From positions 1-12,330 of the forward strand of contig JBKQWE010000037.1 in the NCBI GenBank assembly GCA_052139675.1: a DNA stretch of 12,330 nt, written 5' to 3'. Below the pieces are notes generated by a model. It saw only the letters and a list, made by a program, of their open reading frames with translations, did not search any database and was not told where the DNA came from. This document shows, piece by piece, positions 1-6,261 of this stretch (its first letter is position 1; every line of letters begins with the position of its first letter). The position numbers and the translations under genes were made by a program. Source of the DNA: JBEKCB01 sp052139675 (GTDB taxonomy: Bacteria > Planctomycetota > Brocadiia > CAIUPP01).

Positions 1-189
1 ATCAGCGTTTACCTGCTCCTGGCCATCGCCAGGAAAGAGCTTCGCATCGGACGCAGTCTCAGCGAAATCCAGCAAATTCTCAAAGTGACGATTTTCCAAA
101 AAGACCCGGTTTTACAGCTCTTTTCACAAGGCCCGATCTCAAATCCGGAGATCAACGTTACAAAACAGTTGTCATTCCTAGAGATTTAA
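1..189 (+). CDS. IS4-type transposase, C-terminal fragment (5' end outside window)
   Basis: Frame 1 is open from the window edge to a TAA at 187-189 and gives 62 residues. The fragment starts ISVYLLLAIARKEL, continues with SLSEIQQILKVTIFQKDPV, and ends QLSFLEI. From memory, this matches the C-terminal tail of IS4-family DDE transposases: a hydrophobic helix, then a 'QILxVTxFxKxP' segment, then a final 'QLxLF/LxF/I' before the stop. The DDE catalytic core would lie upstream and cannot be seen, so I cannot say whether the element is intact. It reads toward the four-helix-bundle and kdpC genes. Such enzymes cut and rejoin the ends of their own insertion sequence. The family call rests on remembered similarity over a short stretch. 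Confidence 0.72.
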   Translation: MSVYLLLAIARKELRIGRSLSEIQQILKVTIFQKDPVLQLFSQGPISNPEINVTKQLSFLEI

Positions 190-203
190 CCGGACAGTAG
201 TGA
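186..203. repeat. possible right-end terminal inverted repeat of the IS
   Basis: The bases around and just after the transposase stop (TTAACCGGACAGTAGTGA) lie where the right end of an IS4-type element is expected. An ACCGGACA core resembles termini I remember for IS4-like elements. The left end is outside the window, so the inverted partner and target duplication cannot be shown. If this is the end, the IS stops about 4 bases before the GATTAC repeat at 208. Confidence 0.3.
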
Positions 204-207
204 GTAA

Positions 208-222
208 GATTACGATTACGAG
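208..222. repeat. GATTAC hexamer repeat, left copy
   Basis: GATTACGATTACGAG (15 nt) recurs exactly at 738-752, at the far end of the module that holds the four-helix-bundle gene, so the gene lies between direct copies. A shared 9-mer, CGAGGATGA, follows both copies: at 240-248 on the left after about 18 extra bases, and at 749-757 directly joined on the right. Confidence 0.75.
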
Positions 223-255
223 ACTATCAGACGGATTTTCGAGGATGACCGCACC

Positions 256-654
256 ATGACGCAGAGCTTCGACCATGAGAAACTGCGCGTGTACAAAGCA
301 GCGCTGGAATTCCTCGCATGGCTTCGCGGGATAATGGACCGAGTGCCCTCGAAACTGGCCGTGCACGATCACCTCGATCGTGCCTCCACCTCCATTCTTC
401 TGAACATCGCCGAGGGCAATGGGAAATTCTCGGCGCCGGATCGGTGCAAGTATTTCGACGTTGCGCGAGGCTCCGCCCTTGAATGCGCCGCGGCATTGGA
501 CGCGCTGGTGGCCAAAGGCATCTTGCCTGAGGCGGACGTCAGACCGGGAAAAGAAATCCTCCTGGGGATTGTTTCCATGCTCGTCGGCCTGATCAAGAGC
601 AACTCGCCGGACCGCTTGCATGAGGACGAGGAAAAGTACGACGCGCCATCGTGA
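256..654 (+). CDS. four-helix-bundle protein (S23/Avd-like family)
   Basis: 132 residues, close to the usual 115-130 of this family. The N-terminus (FDHEKLRVYKAALEFLAWL) and the central block (LLNIAEGNGKFS at about 50-61, then ARGSALECAAALDAL at about 72-86) match the four-helix-bundle family. That family includes proteins encoded in 23S rRNA intervening sequences and the accessory protein Avd of diversity-generating retroelements. Members form small, often oligomeric, basic bundles that bind nucleic acid; the stand-alone versions have no settled function. GAGG at 241-244 is a modest ribosome site 11 bases before the ATG. The last 11 residues (HEDEEKYDAPS) are acidic and are encoded by GAGGAC/TACGAC-like DNA at 622-643 that resembles the flanking repeats. 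No reverse transcriptase, template repeat or 23S rRNA is present, so neither a DGR nor an rRNA intron is supported. The gene sits between an IS remnant and kdpC, flanked by hexamer repeats, which suggests it arrived as a unit. Confidence 0.85.
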   Translation: MTQSFDHEKLRVYKAALEFLAWLRGIMDRVPSKLAVHDHLDRASTSILLNIAEGNGKFSAPDRCKYFDVARGSALECAAALDALVAKGILPEADVRPGKEILLGIVSMLVGLIKSNSPDRLHEDEEKYDAPS

Positions 655-663
655 TTATTAATC

Positions 664-745
664 TCGTAATCGTAATCCTAATCGTAATCGGCTGTCCTCT
701 GGAGCGGACGGAAAACGGCGATTACGATTAGGATTACGATTACGA
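664..745. repeat. 27-bp perfect inverted repeat made of GATTAC hexamers
   Basis: The left arm 664-690 (units of CGTAAT with one CCTAAT) is the exact reverse complement of 719-745 (GATTAC units with one GATTAG). The loop is 28 nt (691-718). The right-hand run continues to 752 with one further hexamer, so the arms can pair in a shifted register. RNA from this region would form a very long hairpin. There is no clean T-tract after it, so it is not a typical intrinsic terminator. It lies 9 bases after the four-helix-bundle stop and ends just before the kdpC ribosome site. Confidence 0.9.
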
Positions 746-784
746 TTACGAGGATGATTTCGATTGCTGGAGAAGGAGAAAAAC

Positions 785-1372
785 ATGTTCCCCGAGATCC
801 GACGTCAAATCCGCCCCGCGCTCGTCATGCTGGCGCTCTCCTCGGTACTGCTGGGGCTGGCCTATCCGGCGGTCATCACCGCCATCGCCCGCACGCTTTT
901 CCCCGGCGCGTCGCACGGCGCCCTCATTGAAAAGGACGGCCGCGCGCTGGGCTCCAGGCTCATCGGCCAGCCCTTCACGGACCCGAAATATTTCTGGAGC
1001 CGCCCTTCGGCGACCACGCCCTTCCCGTACAACGCGGAATCGTCCGGCGGCTCCAACCTCGGCCCGACTAACCCGGACCTGGCAAAGGCGGTCAGCGACC
1101 GGATCGCCGCGCTGCGCGCCGCCGATCCGGGCAATTCAGCGCCCGTGCCGGCGGACCTCGTGACCGCTTCGGCCAGCGGGCTCGATCCGCACATCACCCC
1201 GGCGGCCGCGGAGTTCCAGGTCCCTCGCGTCGCCCGCGTGCGGAAGCTCGACGAGCGGGCGGTCCGCGCCCTCGTCGCCCGCTTCACCGAAGACCGCCAG
1301 CTCGGCATCCTCGGCGAGGCGCGCGTGAACGTCCTCGAGCTGAATCTGGCTTTGGACGGCCGGATCAAGTAA
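785..1372 (+). CDS. kdpC: potassium-transporting ATPase subunit C
   Basis: 195 residues, the normal KdpC size (about 190). KdpC is the single-span subunit of the KdpFABC high-affinity K+ pump in the inner membrane; it contacts KdpA and KdpB and is needed for assembly and activity. Seen here: a short basic N-terminus (MFPEIRRQIRP), one hydrophobic segment at about residues 10-30 (ALVMLALSSVLLGLAYPAVI), a soluble region with the family block GQPFTDPKYFWSRPSAT and then SGGSNLGPTNPDL, the SGLDPHI motif, and a C-terminus with LGILGEARVNVLELNLAL. I chose the ATG at 785 because AGGAG at 774-778 sits 6 bases ahead; a TTG at 764 would add seven residues and ignore this site. kdpD starts 10 bases after the stop, so the two are probably co-transcribed. 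kdpB, normally directly upstream, is absent here and replaced by the repeat and four-helix-bundle module. Confidence 0.95.
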   Translation: MFPEIRRQIRPALVMLALSSVLLGLAYPAVITAIARTLFPGASHGALIEKDGRALGSRLIGQPFTDPKYFWSRPSATTPFPYNAESSGGSNLGPTNPDLAKAVSDRIAALRAADPGNSAPVPADLVTASASGLDPHITPAAAEFQVPRVARVRKLDERAVRALVARFTEDRQLGILGEARVNVLELNLALDGRIK

Positions 1373-1382
1373 GATTGCGCCC

Positions 1383-4034
1383 ATGCAGGAAGCTCGCGCC
1401 AATCCCGACGAACTGCTCAAGCAGGTCAAGGCCGAGGAGCAGCGGCAGCGACGCGGCAAGCTGAAGATCTTCTTCGGCATGGCCGCCGGCGTCGGCAAGA
1501 CCTACGCCATGCTCGTGGCGGCCCGGGCGCGCAAGGCCGAAGGGCAGAACGTCGTCGTCGGGATCGTCGAAACCCACGGGCGCTCCGAGACCGAGGCGCT
1601 CCTCCAAGGACTCGACGTCCTGCCGCCGCGTTTCGTGGAATACCGCGGCACGAAGCTGCGCGAGTTCGACGTCGACGCGGCCCTGGCGCGCAAGCCGGAG
1701 CTGATCCTCGTGGACGAGCTGGCGCACACGAACGCGCCCGGCAGCCGCCATGCGAAGCGATGGGAGGACACCAACGATCTCCTCGACGCCGGGATCAATG
1801 TCTACACGACGCTCAACGTGCAGCACCTCGAAAGCCTCAACGACGTCGTCCAGCAAGTCACCGGCGTCGTCGTCCGCGAGACCATCCCCGACTCCGTCGT
1901 CGAGCAGGCCGACGAGATCGAGCTGATTGACCTGCCGCCCGACGACCTGATCCGCCGCCTGAAAGAGGGAAAGATCTACCTTCCCGAGCAGGCGGGCTTC
2001 GCGGCGGATAATTTCTTCCGCAAGGGCAACCTGATCGCGCTGCGCGAGCTGGCGCTGCGCTCGACCGCCGACCGCGTGAACCTGCAGGTGCGCGACTACC
2101 GCGAAGAGCAGGCGATCAGCCGAGTCTGGCGGACCTCCGAACGGCTCCTCGCCTGCGTCAGCCCCAGCCCGTTTTCCGCGCAGCTCGTCCGGGCGGCGCG
2201 GCGCATGGCCGCCGGCCTGCACGCGGAATGGATCGCCATCACCGTCGAGCAGCCGAACCTCTCCGAGGCCGGCAAGGAGGCGCTGTCGGAGAACCTGAGC
2301 CTGGCGGAGCAGCTTGGCGCCGAGACGGTGAGGGTGACCGGCACGGACGTGGTGAAAGAGGTCGTCGCTTACGCGCGCAAGCACAACGTCACCAAGATCA
2401 TCGCCGGCAAGCCCGGACCGCTCCGCCTTCACGAGCGGCTCTACGGCTCCTTCGTGGGCAACCTGATCCGCGCCAGCGGGGATATCGACGTCTACATCAT
2501 CAAGGGCGAGCCGGAGCCGGTGGAGATGACGCGCGCGGTGCGCGTGGAAGCGCCCATCGAGTGGAGGCGGTACGCCTGGGCGGCGCTGATGGTGCTCGCC
2601 TGCACCCTGCTCGCCTGGGCCATGCGCAAGAAGTTCGATCCCTCGAACCTGGTGATGGTCTACCTGCTCGGCGTCGCGCTCGTCGCCGCCCGGATCGGGT
2701 CCGGCCCGGCCGTCCTCTGTTCCATTCTGAGCGTCGTCGCCTTCGACTTCGCCTTCGCCAAGGTCTATTTCAGCGTCACGGCCTCCGATATCCAGCACCT
2801 GGTGTCGCTGGGCGTCATGCTCGCGGTGGCCCTGATCATCAGCTCGCTGACCTCGCGGCTGCACGTGCAGGCGGAGGACGCCGGCGAGCGCGAGCGCCGC
2901 ACCGCTGCGCTTTACTCCATGAGCGGCCAACTGGCCAGCAACTGGGGCACGGCCAAGCTGCTCGACGTGGTCGTGCGCCACGTGGCGGAGGTCCTGCAGA
3001 GCGAGGTCGCCGCCCTGGTGCCGGACGAGACCGGCCGCCTGGTGATCCGGGCCGGAAACGATGCGGCCTTTCCAATGGACGCGCGCGAGCGCGGCGTGGC
3101 GCACTGGGTCTTCGACGTCGGCCGCGTCGCCGGCCTGGGGACCGATACCATGCCCGGCGCGGAATGCCTTTACGTGCCGCTGAACGGCACGCGCGGCCCG
3201 GTCGGCGTGCTGGCCGTCCGGCCGCTCCACGCGGGCCGGCCGCTGACGCCGGACCTGCTCCAGCTTCTCGAGGCGTTCGGCACGCAGGGCGGCATGGCCG
3301 TCGAGAGCGACCGCTTCGCCGACGAGGCCCGGAAGGCGCAACTGGAAGCGGGAGTGGAGAAATCGCGCAACGCGCTCCTGAATTCCGTCTCTCACGACCT
3401 GCGGACGCCGCTCTCGGCGATCACCGGCGCCGCCAGCACGCTGCTGGAGCACGACGAACAGATGCCGCCCGCCGCCCGCCGCGAGTTGGCCGAGAGCATC
3501 AGCGAAGAGGCCGCCCATCTCAGCCGCCTGGTCACCAACCTGCTCGAAATGACGCGGCTGGAGTCCGGCGCCGCCAAGGTCAAGAAAGAGCCCTGCCCGA
3601 TCGAGGAGGTCGTCGGCAGCGCCCTGACGCGGATGGAGAAGCAGTTGAACGGCCATCCGGTGACCACGCATATTCCCGCCGACTTGCCGCTGGTGCCGCT
3701 GGACGTGATCCTCACCGAACACGTCTTCATCAACTTGCTGGAGAACGCGGCGAAATACACGCCCGCCGGCTCCCCGATCGAGATCTCCGCGGCGGCGTCG
3801 GACCAGCAGGTGACCGTGGAGATCGCCGACCGCGGGCCGGGCATCAGCCCCGGCGACGAGAAGAAGATCTTCGAGAAGTTCTACCGCGGAAAGCTGGCCG
3901 GCAGCGCCTCGGGCGTCGGCCTGGGCCTGACCATCTGCCGCGCGGTCGTCGAGGCCCACGGCGGAAAAATCTGGGCGGAGAATCGCCCCGGCGGCGGCGC
4001 GTCGTTCCGGTTCACGCTTCCGCTGGCGACGTGA
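1383..4034 (+). CDS. kdpD: K+-responsive sensor histidine kinase KdpD
   Basis: 883 residues, full length for KdpD. Order of domains: cytoplasmic KdpD domain with Walker A (GMAAGVGKT, 32-40) and Walker B-like LVDELAHTNAPGS (D111, E112); a universal-stress-protein-like domain at about 250-370; a short four-span membrane block at about 397-490 (DUF4118 type); a GAF-like region at about 520-650; the dimerisation/phosphotransfer helix with SVSHDLRTPLSAI, phospho-acceptor H671; and the ATP-binding domain with the N box LLENAAKYTP (N788), DRGPGIS (D816, G818, G820) and GVGLGLTI (from G844). All key kinase residues are present, so it should autophosphorylate and pass phosphate to KdpE. In the stress-protein domain an SPS (S260, S262) is followed after exactly 20 residues by WIAIT. 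Some KdpD proteins have FTAxY there, a motif linked to cyclic-di-AMP binding, so this site looks degenerate. The start follows the kdpC stop by 10 bases. Confidence 0.97.
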   Translation: MQEARANPDELLKQVKAEEQRQRRGKLKIFFGMAAGVGKTYAMLVAARARKAEGQNVVVGIVETHGRSETEALLQGLDVLPPRFVEYRGTKLREFDVDAALARKPELILVDELAHTNAPGSRHAKRWEDTNDLLDAGINVYTTLNVQHLESLNDVVQQVTGVVVRETIPDSVVEQADEIELIDLPPDDLIRRLKEGKIYLPEQAGFAADNFFRKGNLIALRELALRSTADRVNLQVRDYREEQAISRVWRTSERLLACVSPSPFSAQLVRAARRMAAGLHAEWIAITVEQPNLSEAGKEALSENLSLAEQLGAETVRVTGTDVVKEVVAYARKHNVTKIIAGKPGPLRLHERLYGSFVGNLIRASGDIDVYIIKGEPEPVEMTRAVRVEAPIEWRRYAWAALMVLACTLLAWAMRKKFDPSNLVMVYLLGVALVAARIGSGPAVLCSILSVVAFDFAFAKVYFSVTASDIQHLVSLGVMLAVALIISSLTSRLHVQAEDAGERERRTAALYSMSGQLASNWGTAKLLDVVVRHVAEVLQSEVAALVPDETGRLVIRAGNDAAFPMDARERGVAHWVFDVGRVAGLGTDTMPGAECLYVPLNGTRGPVGVLAVRPLHAGRPLTPDLLQLLEAFGTQGGMAVESDRFADEARKAQLEAGVEKSRNALLNSVSHDLRTPLSAITGAASTLLEHDEQMPPAARRELAESISEEAAHLSRLVTNLLEMTRLESGAAKVKKEPCPIEEVVGSALTRMEKQLNGHPVTTHIPADLPLVPLDVILTEHVFINLLENAAKYTPAGSPIEISAAASDQQVTVEIADRGPGISPGDEKKIFEKFYRGKLAGSASGVGLGLTICRAVVEAHGGKIWAENRPGGGASFRFTLPLAT

Positions 4035-4064
4035 CCATCGGCGATTTGGGCAGGATAAATCGAA

Positions 4065-4143
4065 TCGTACTCGTCCTCGTCGTCGACCACCTCCTCGAAT
4101 TGTTATACTGAACGGCCGAGGACGACGACGAGGACGAGGACGA
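4065..4143. repeat. inverted array of GAGGAC/GACGAC units between kdpD and kdpE
   Basis: The left arm 4065-4085 pairs with 4123-4143 at 20 of 21 positions, with a 37-nt loop. The units (GTCCTC/GTCGTC on one side, GACGAC/GAGGAC on the other) share the framework GANNAC with the GATTAC array at 664-752, and arm and loop sizes are similar. The right-hand run continues imperfectly to about 4169 (CCGACGAGGACGAGAAGG), next to the kdpE ribosome site. It fills most of the 150-base gap between two genes that usually abut. Confidence 0.8.
4101..4109 (+). promoter_or_regulatory. candidate extended -10 promoter for kdpE
   Basis: TGTTATACT is an extended -10 element (TGn then TATACT at 4104-4109), in the loop of the inverted array and about 76 bases before the kdpE start. 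No good -35 stands 17 bases upstream, as expected for an extended -10 site. It would allow kdpE to be transcribed without kdpD. Confidence 0.4.
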
Positions 4144-4184
4144 GCAGGACGGACGCCGACGAGGACGAGAAGGGGCTGACCCTC

Positions 4185-4880
4185 ATGGCCGAGAACGCCG
4201 CGAGCATTCTGATCATCGAGGACGAGCCGCCGATCGTCCGCTTCCTGCGGACGGCGCTCGGCGGCCACGGCTATACGTTCCACGAGGCCGCGACTGCGCA
4301 GCAGGGCCTGGCGATGGCCGCGAGTTGCCGGCCGGATATCCTGCTGCTGGACCTCGGCCTGCCGGACATGGACGGGCTCGAAGTGATCCACCGTCTGCGC
4401 GCGTGGAGCGCCGTGCCGATCGTCATCATCTCCGCGCGCGGGCAGGAGAGCGACAAGGTCGCCGCGCTCGATGCCGGCGCCGACGATTACCTGACGAAGC
4501 CGTTCGGCGTCCCGGAACTCATGGCGCGCATCCGCGCGGCGCTGCGGCACGCCGGGCGCGTGGGCGACGAGGCCGAAAGCGCCGTCTTCGTCTCGGGCGA
4601 CCTGAAGGTGGACCTGGCCGGCCATCTCGTCTCCCTGCGCAACAAACCGGTCAGCCTGACGCCGATCGAGTTCCGCTTGCTGGCGCTGCTGGTGAAGCAC
4701 GCCGGCAAAGTCATCACGCAGCGCCAGTTGCTCAAGGAAGTCTGGGGGCCGCACCTGACGGACGAAACGACCTACCTGCGCGTCTTCGTGCACCAGTTGC
4801 GGCACAAACTCGAAGCCAACCCCGCGCGCCCGAAGTACATCCTCACCGAAGCCGGCATCGGCTACCGGTTCCGGCTCTAG
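4185..4880 (+). CDS. kdpE: KDP operon response regulator KdpE (OmpR/PhoB family)
   Basis: 231 residues, the usual length. The N-terminal receiver domain (about 1-120) has the acidic pair E12/D13, the phospho-acceptor D56 in DILLLDLGLP, the switch residue S83 and the conserved lysine K105 in DYLTKPF. The C-terminal winged-helix DNA-binding domain (about 130-231) has LTPIEFRLLALLVKHAGKV, QRQLLKEVWG and the terminal YILTEAGIGYRFRL, with the recognition helix in TYLRVFVHQLRHKLE. It accepts phosphate from KdpD and normally activates kdpFABC. The ATG is preceded by GAGAAGGGG at 4167-4175, a good purine-rich ribosome site. Unlike typical kdpDE pairs, which overlap or nearly so, it is separated from kdpD by a 150-base repeat-bearing spacer that may carry its own promoter. 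Confidence 0.96.
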   Translation: MAENAASILIIEDEPPIVRFLRTALGGHGYTFHEAATAQQGLAMAASCRPDILLLDLGLPDMDGLEVIHRLRAWSAVPIVIISARGQESDKVAALDAGADDYLTKPFGVPELMARIRAALRHAGRVGDEAESAVFVSGDLKVDLAGHLVSLRNKPVSLTPIEFRLLALLVKHAGKVITQRQLLKEVWGPHLTDETTYLRVFVHQLRHKLEANPARPKYILTEAGIGYRFRL

Positions 4881-4910
4881 CCGCGCAGCCGGCTTCACTT
4901 GCCGCTCGAT

Positions 4911-4939
4911 TTGCGGCGCGCCGGCGCGCGTTCTATAAT
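4911..4939 (+). promoter_or_regulatory. sigma70-type promoter with palindromic spacer, upstream of the MFS gene
   Basis: TTGCGG (4911-4916), 17-bp spacing, TATAAT (4934-4939). The -10 is a perfect consensus. The spacer region carries a perfect 14-bp palindrome, GCGCGCCGGCGCGC (4916-4929), placed where a dimeric repressor could block polymerase. The start point should be near 4946, giving an 80-nt leader. The -35 is only a partial match. Confidence 0.55.
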
Positions 4940-4973
4940 CAGGGTGCGTCGGCTTCGGGATTTGGACCAGCGG

Positions 4974-5003
4974 GCGGGCGATGACCTCGCTCGCTCTCTT
5001 TTT
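4974..5003 (+). terminator. terminator-like hairpin in the MFS leader (or kdpE terminator)
   Basis: GCGGGCG (4974-4980) pairs with CGCTCGC (4988-4994): 7 bp including one G-U, with a 7-nt loop, followed by TCTC and five T (4999-5003). This is the form of an intrinsic terminator. It lies after the predicted MFS promoter and 22 bases before the MFS start, so besides ending kdpE read-through it would act on MFS transcripts, like an attenuator. Confidence 0.5.
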
Positions 5004-5007
5004 ATAG
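4981..5007 (+). CDS. possible 8-codon leader peptide ahead of the MFS gene
   Basis: ATG at 4981 to TAG at 5005-5007 encodes MTSLALFL, with three Leu codons. The ORF begins in the loop of the terminator-like hairpin and covers its 3' strand, so a ribosome here would prevent the hairpin forming. Upstream there is only GCGGGCGGGCG, which is not a clear Shine-Dalgarno site. An ORF this short can easily arise by chance. Confidence 0.2.
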   Translation: MTSLALFL

Positions 5008-5025
5008 GCGTGCGTTGGCGCGGCG

Positions 5026-6261
5026 ATGGGCACTTCCTGGAAAAAAACTCTCTATTCGGTCTGCATCGCCCAGTTCATCGCGATGGTCGGCTTCGGATTC
5101 GTTTTTCCGTTCATGGCCTTCTACCTCCACGATCTCGGTGTGCCGGCGGGGCCGCAGGCGGACAAATGGGCCGGCATTCTCGTCACGGCGATGGGCGTTC
5201 CCATGGCGATCTGCTCGCCGATCTGGGGTTGGGTCGCCGACCGGCATGGCCGCAAAAACATGGTGCTCAGGGCCATGTTCGGCGGCGCGGTCACCGTAGC
5301 GCTGATGGCCTTCGTCCAGAATGTCCATCAGCTCTTCGTCCTGCGCATACTCCAGGGCATTCTTACCGGCACCATCACGGCGAGCATGGCCATGGTCGCC
5401 AGCGCGACTCCGCCGGAACACTCCGGCTATGCGCTCGGCCTGGTCACCGTCTCCGCGAGCGGCGGCAACTTCATGGGCCCGCTGCTGGGCGGCTACGCGG
5501 CGAAATTCGTCGGCTACCGGCCCACCTTCCTCATCGCGGGCGTCATCCTCGTGATCGGGGGCTTCATCGTGACTTACGGCACGGAGGAGAACTTCGAGCG
5601 CCACGCCACCAGCCGGGTGGGCATGACTCGCGCGTTCCTGCCGCTGCTGGCGATCGGATCGTTCCTGGTGCCGCTGCTGACGCTCTGCCTGATCACCTTC
5701 GCCGCCACCGCGCCCACGCCGATTTTCCCTTATTTCGTGCAGCACGTATCCGCGATGGACGACAAAGACGCCGCCGCGCTGACCGGGATCATCATCTCGG
5801 TGGTCGGGATCGTCGAAACGCTCTCCGCGTGGATCTTCGGCCGCTGGGGCGACCGGTGGGGGCACCGGCAAGTGCTCATGGCGGCGGTGGTCTGGGGCGG
5901 GATCATGGCGGGGCTGCAAGCTTACGCGCGGAACGTCCCGCAGCTCATGACGTTCCGCATCCTGTTCGCGTTCGGCATGGCAGGGGTTTTCCCCACCGCG
6001 AGCGCCATCATCCGCAAGGTGGTGCCCGAGCACAGCCTGGGCAAGGCGTTCGGCCTTGTCGCTTCGCTGAACGCCCTGGGATGGGCGTTCGGCCCGCTCG
6101 CCGGCGCGTACCTGTCCGCATACATGCGGGACTATCGGCCCACGTTCACGTTCTCCGGAATCGCGCTGTGCATCGTCTCGCTGTTCATCGCGTGGCGCGT
6201 CAAGGAGCCGCCCGCGCTCGCCGAGAGCGTCCAGGCCGGCGCACCGGCCGCCGAGCCGTGA
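5026..6261 (+). CDS. MFS transporter, probable DHA1-type drug/H+ antiporter
   Basis: 411 residues with about 12 hydrophobic segments, typical of 12-span major facilitator proteins of the inner membrane. Signatures seen: motif A between spans 2 and 3 (GWVADRHGRKNMVL, 68-81), motif B arginine R107 in LRILQGILTG, an antiporter-like motif C in span 5 (GGNFMGPLLGG, 146-156), and a second motif A-like stretch in the C half (GRWGDRWGHRQVLM). Motif C points to export driven by protons, so drug or metabolite efflux is likelier than uptake. The substrate cannot be told from sequence. The ATG at 5026 lacks a strong ribosome site, but no better in-frame start exists. It is probably a single-gene unit with its own promoter and attenuator-like leader (see 4911-5007). 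The C-terminal tail after the last span is short and Ala/Pro-rich. Confidence 0.9.
   Translation: MGTSWKKTLYSVCIAQFIAMVGFGFVFPFMAFYLHDLGVPAGPQADKWAGILVTAMGVPMAICSPIWGWVADRHGRKNMVLRAMFGGAVTVALMAFVQNVHQLFVLRILQGILTGTITASMAMVASATPPEHSGYALGLVTVSASGGNFMGPLLGGYAAKFVGYRPTFLIAGVILVIGGFIVTYGTEENFERHATSRVGMTRAFLPLLAIGSFLVPLLTLCLITFAATAPTPIFPYFVQHVSAMDDKDAAALTGIIISVVGIVETLSAWIFGRWGDRWGHRQVLMAAVVWGGIMAGLQAYARNVPQLMTFRILFAFGMAGVFPTASAIIRKVVPEHSLGKAFGLVASLNALGWAFGPLAGAYLSAYMRDYRPTFTFSGIALCIVSLFIAWRVKEPPALAESVQAGAPAAEP

Noticed and set aside
178..621. A 147-codon minus-strand frame over the four-helix-bundle gene.
   Set aside because: The + frame matches a known family from end to end; the minus frame has no recognisable motif or ribosome site.
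664..752. The GATTAC array considered as a CRISPR array.
   Set aside because: There are no 25-40-base repeats separated by unique spacers and no cas genes; the unit is a 6-base tandem in inverted orientation.
256..752. The four-helix-bundle gene considered as the Avd of a diversity-generating retroelement.
   Set aside because: No reverse transcriptase, template repeat or variable C-type-lectin target is visible in the window; the NHL protein repeats show ordinary duplication, not adenine-specific variation that I can see.
2228..4111. A 627-codon + strand frame overlapping kdpD.
   Set aside because: It is an Arg/Gly/Ala-rich shadow of kdpD with no recognisable domain; kdpD has every kinase motif in its own frame.
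1365..5033. A minus-strand open frame of 1222 codons opposite kdpC-kdpD-kdpE.
   Set aside because: It is antisense to three clearly recognisable genes, spans their boundaries, and its protein is a low-complexity Arg/Asp/Gly-rich product expected from reading GC-rich codons backwards.
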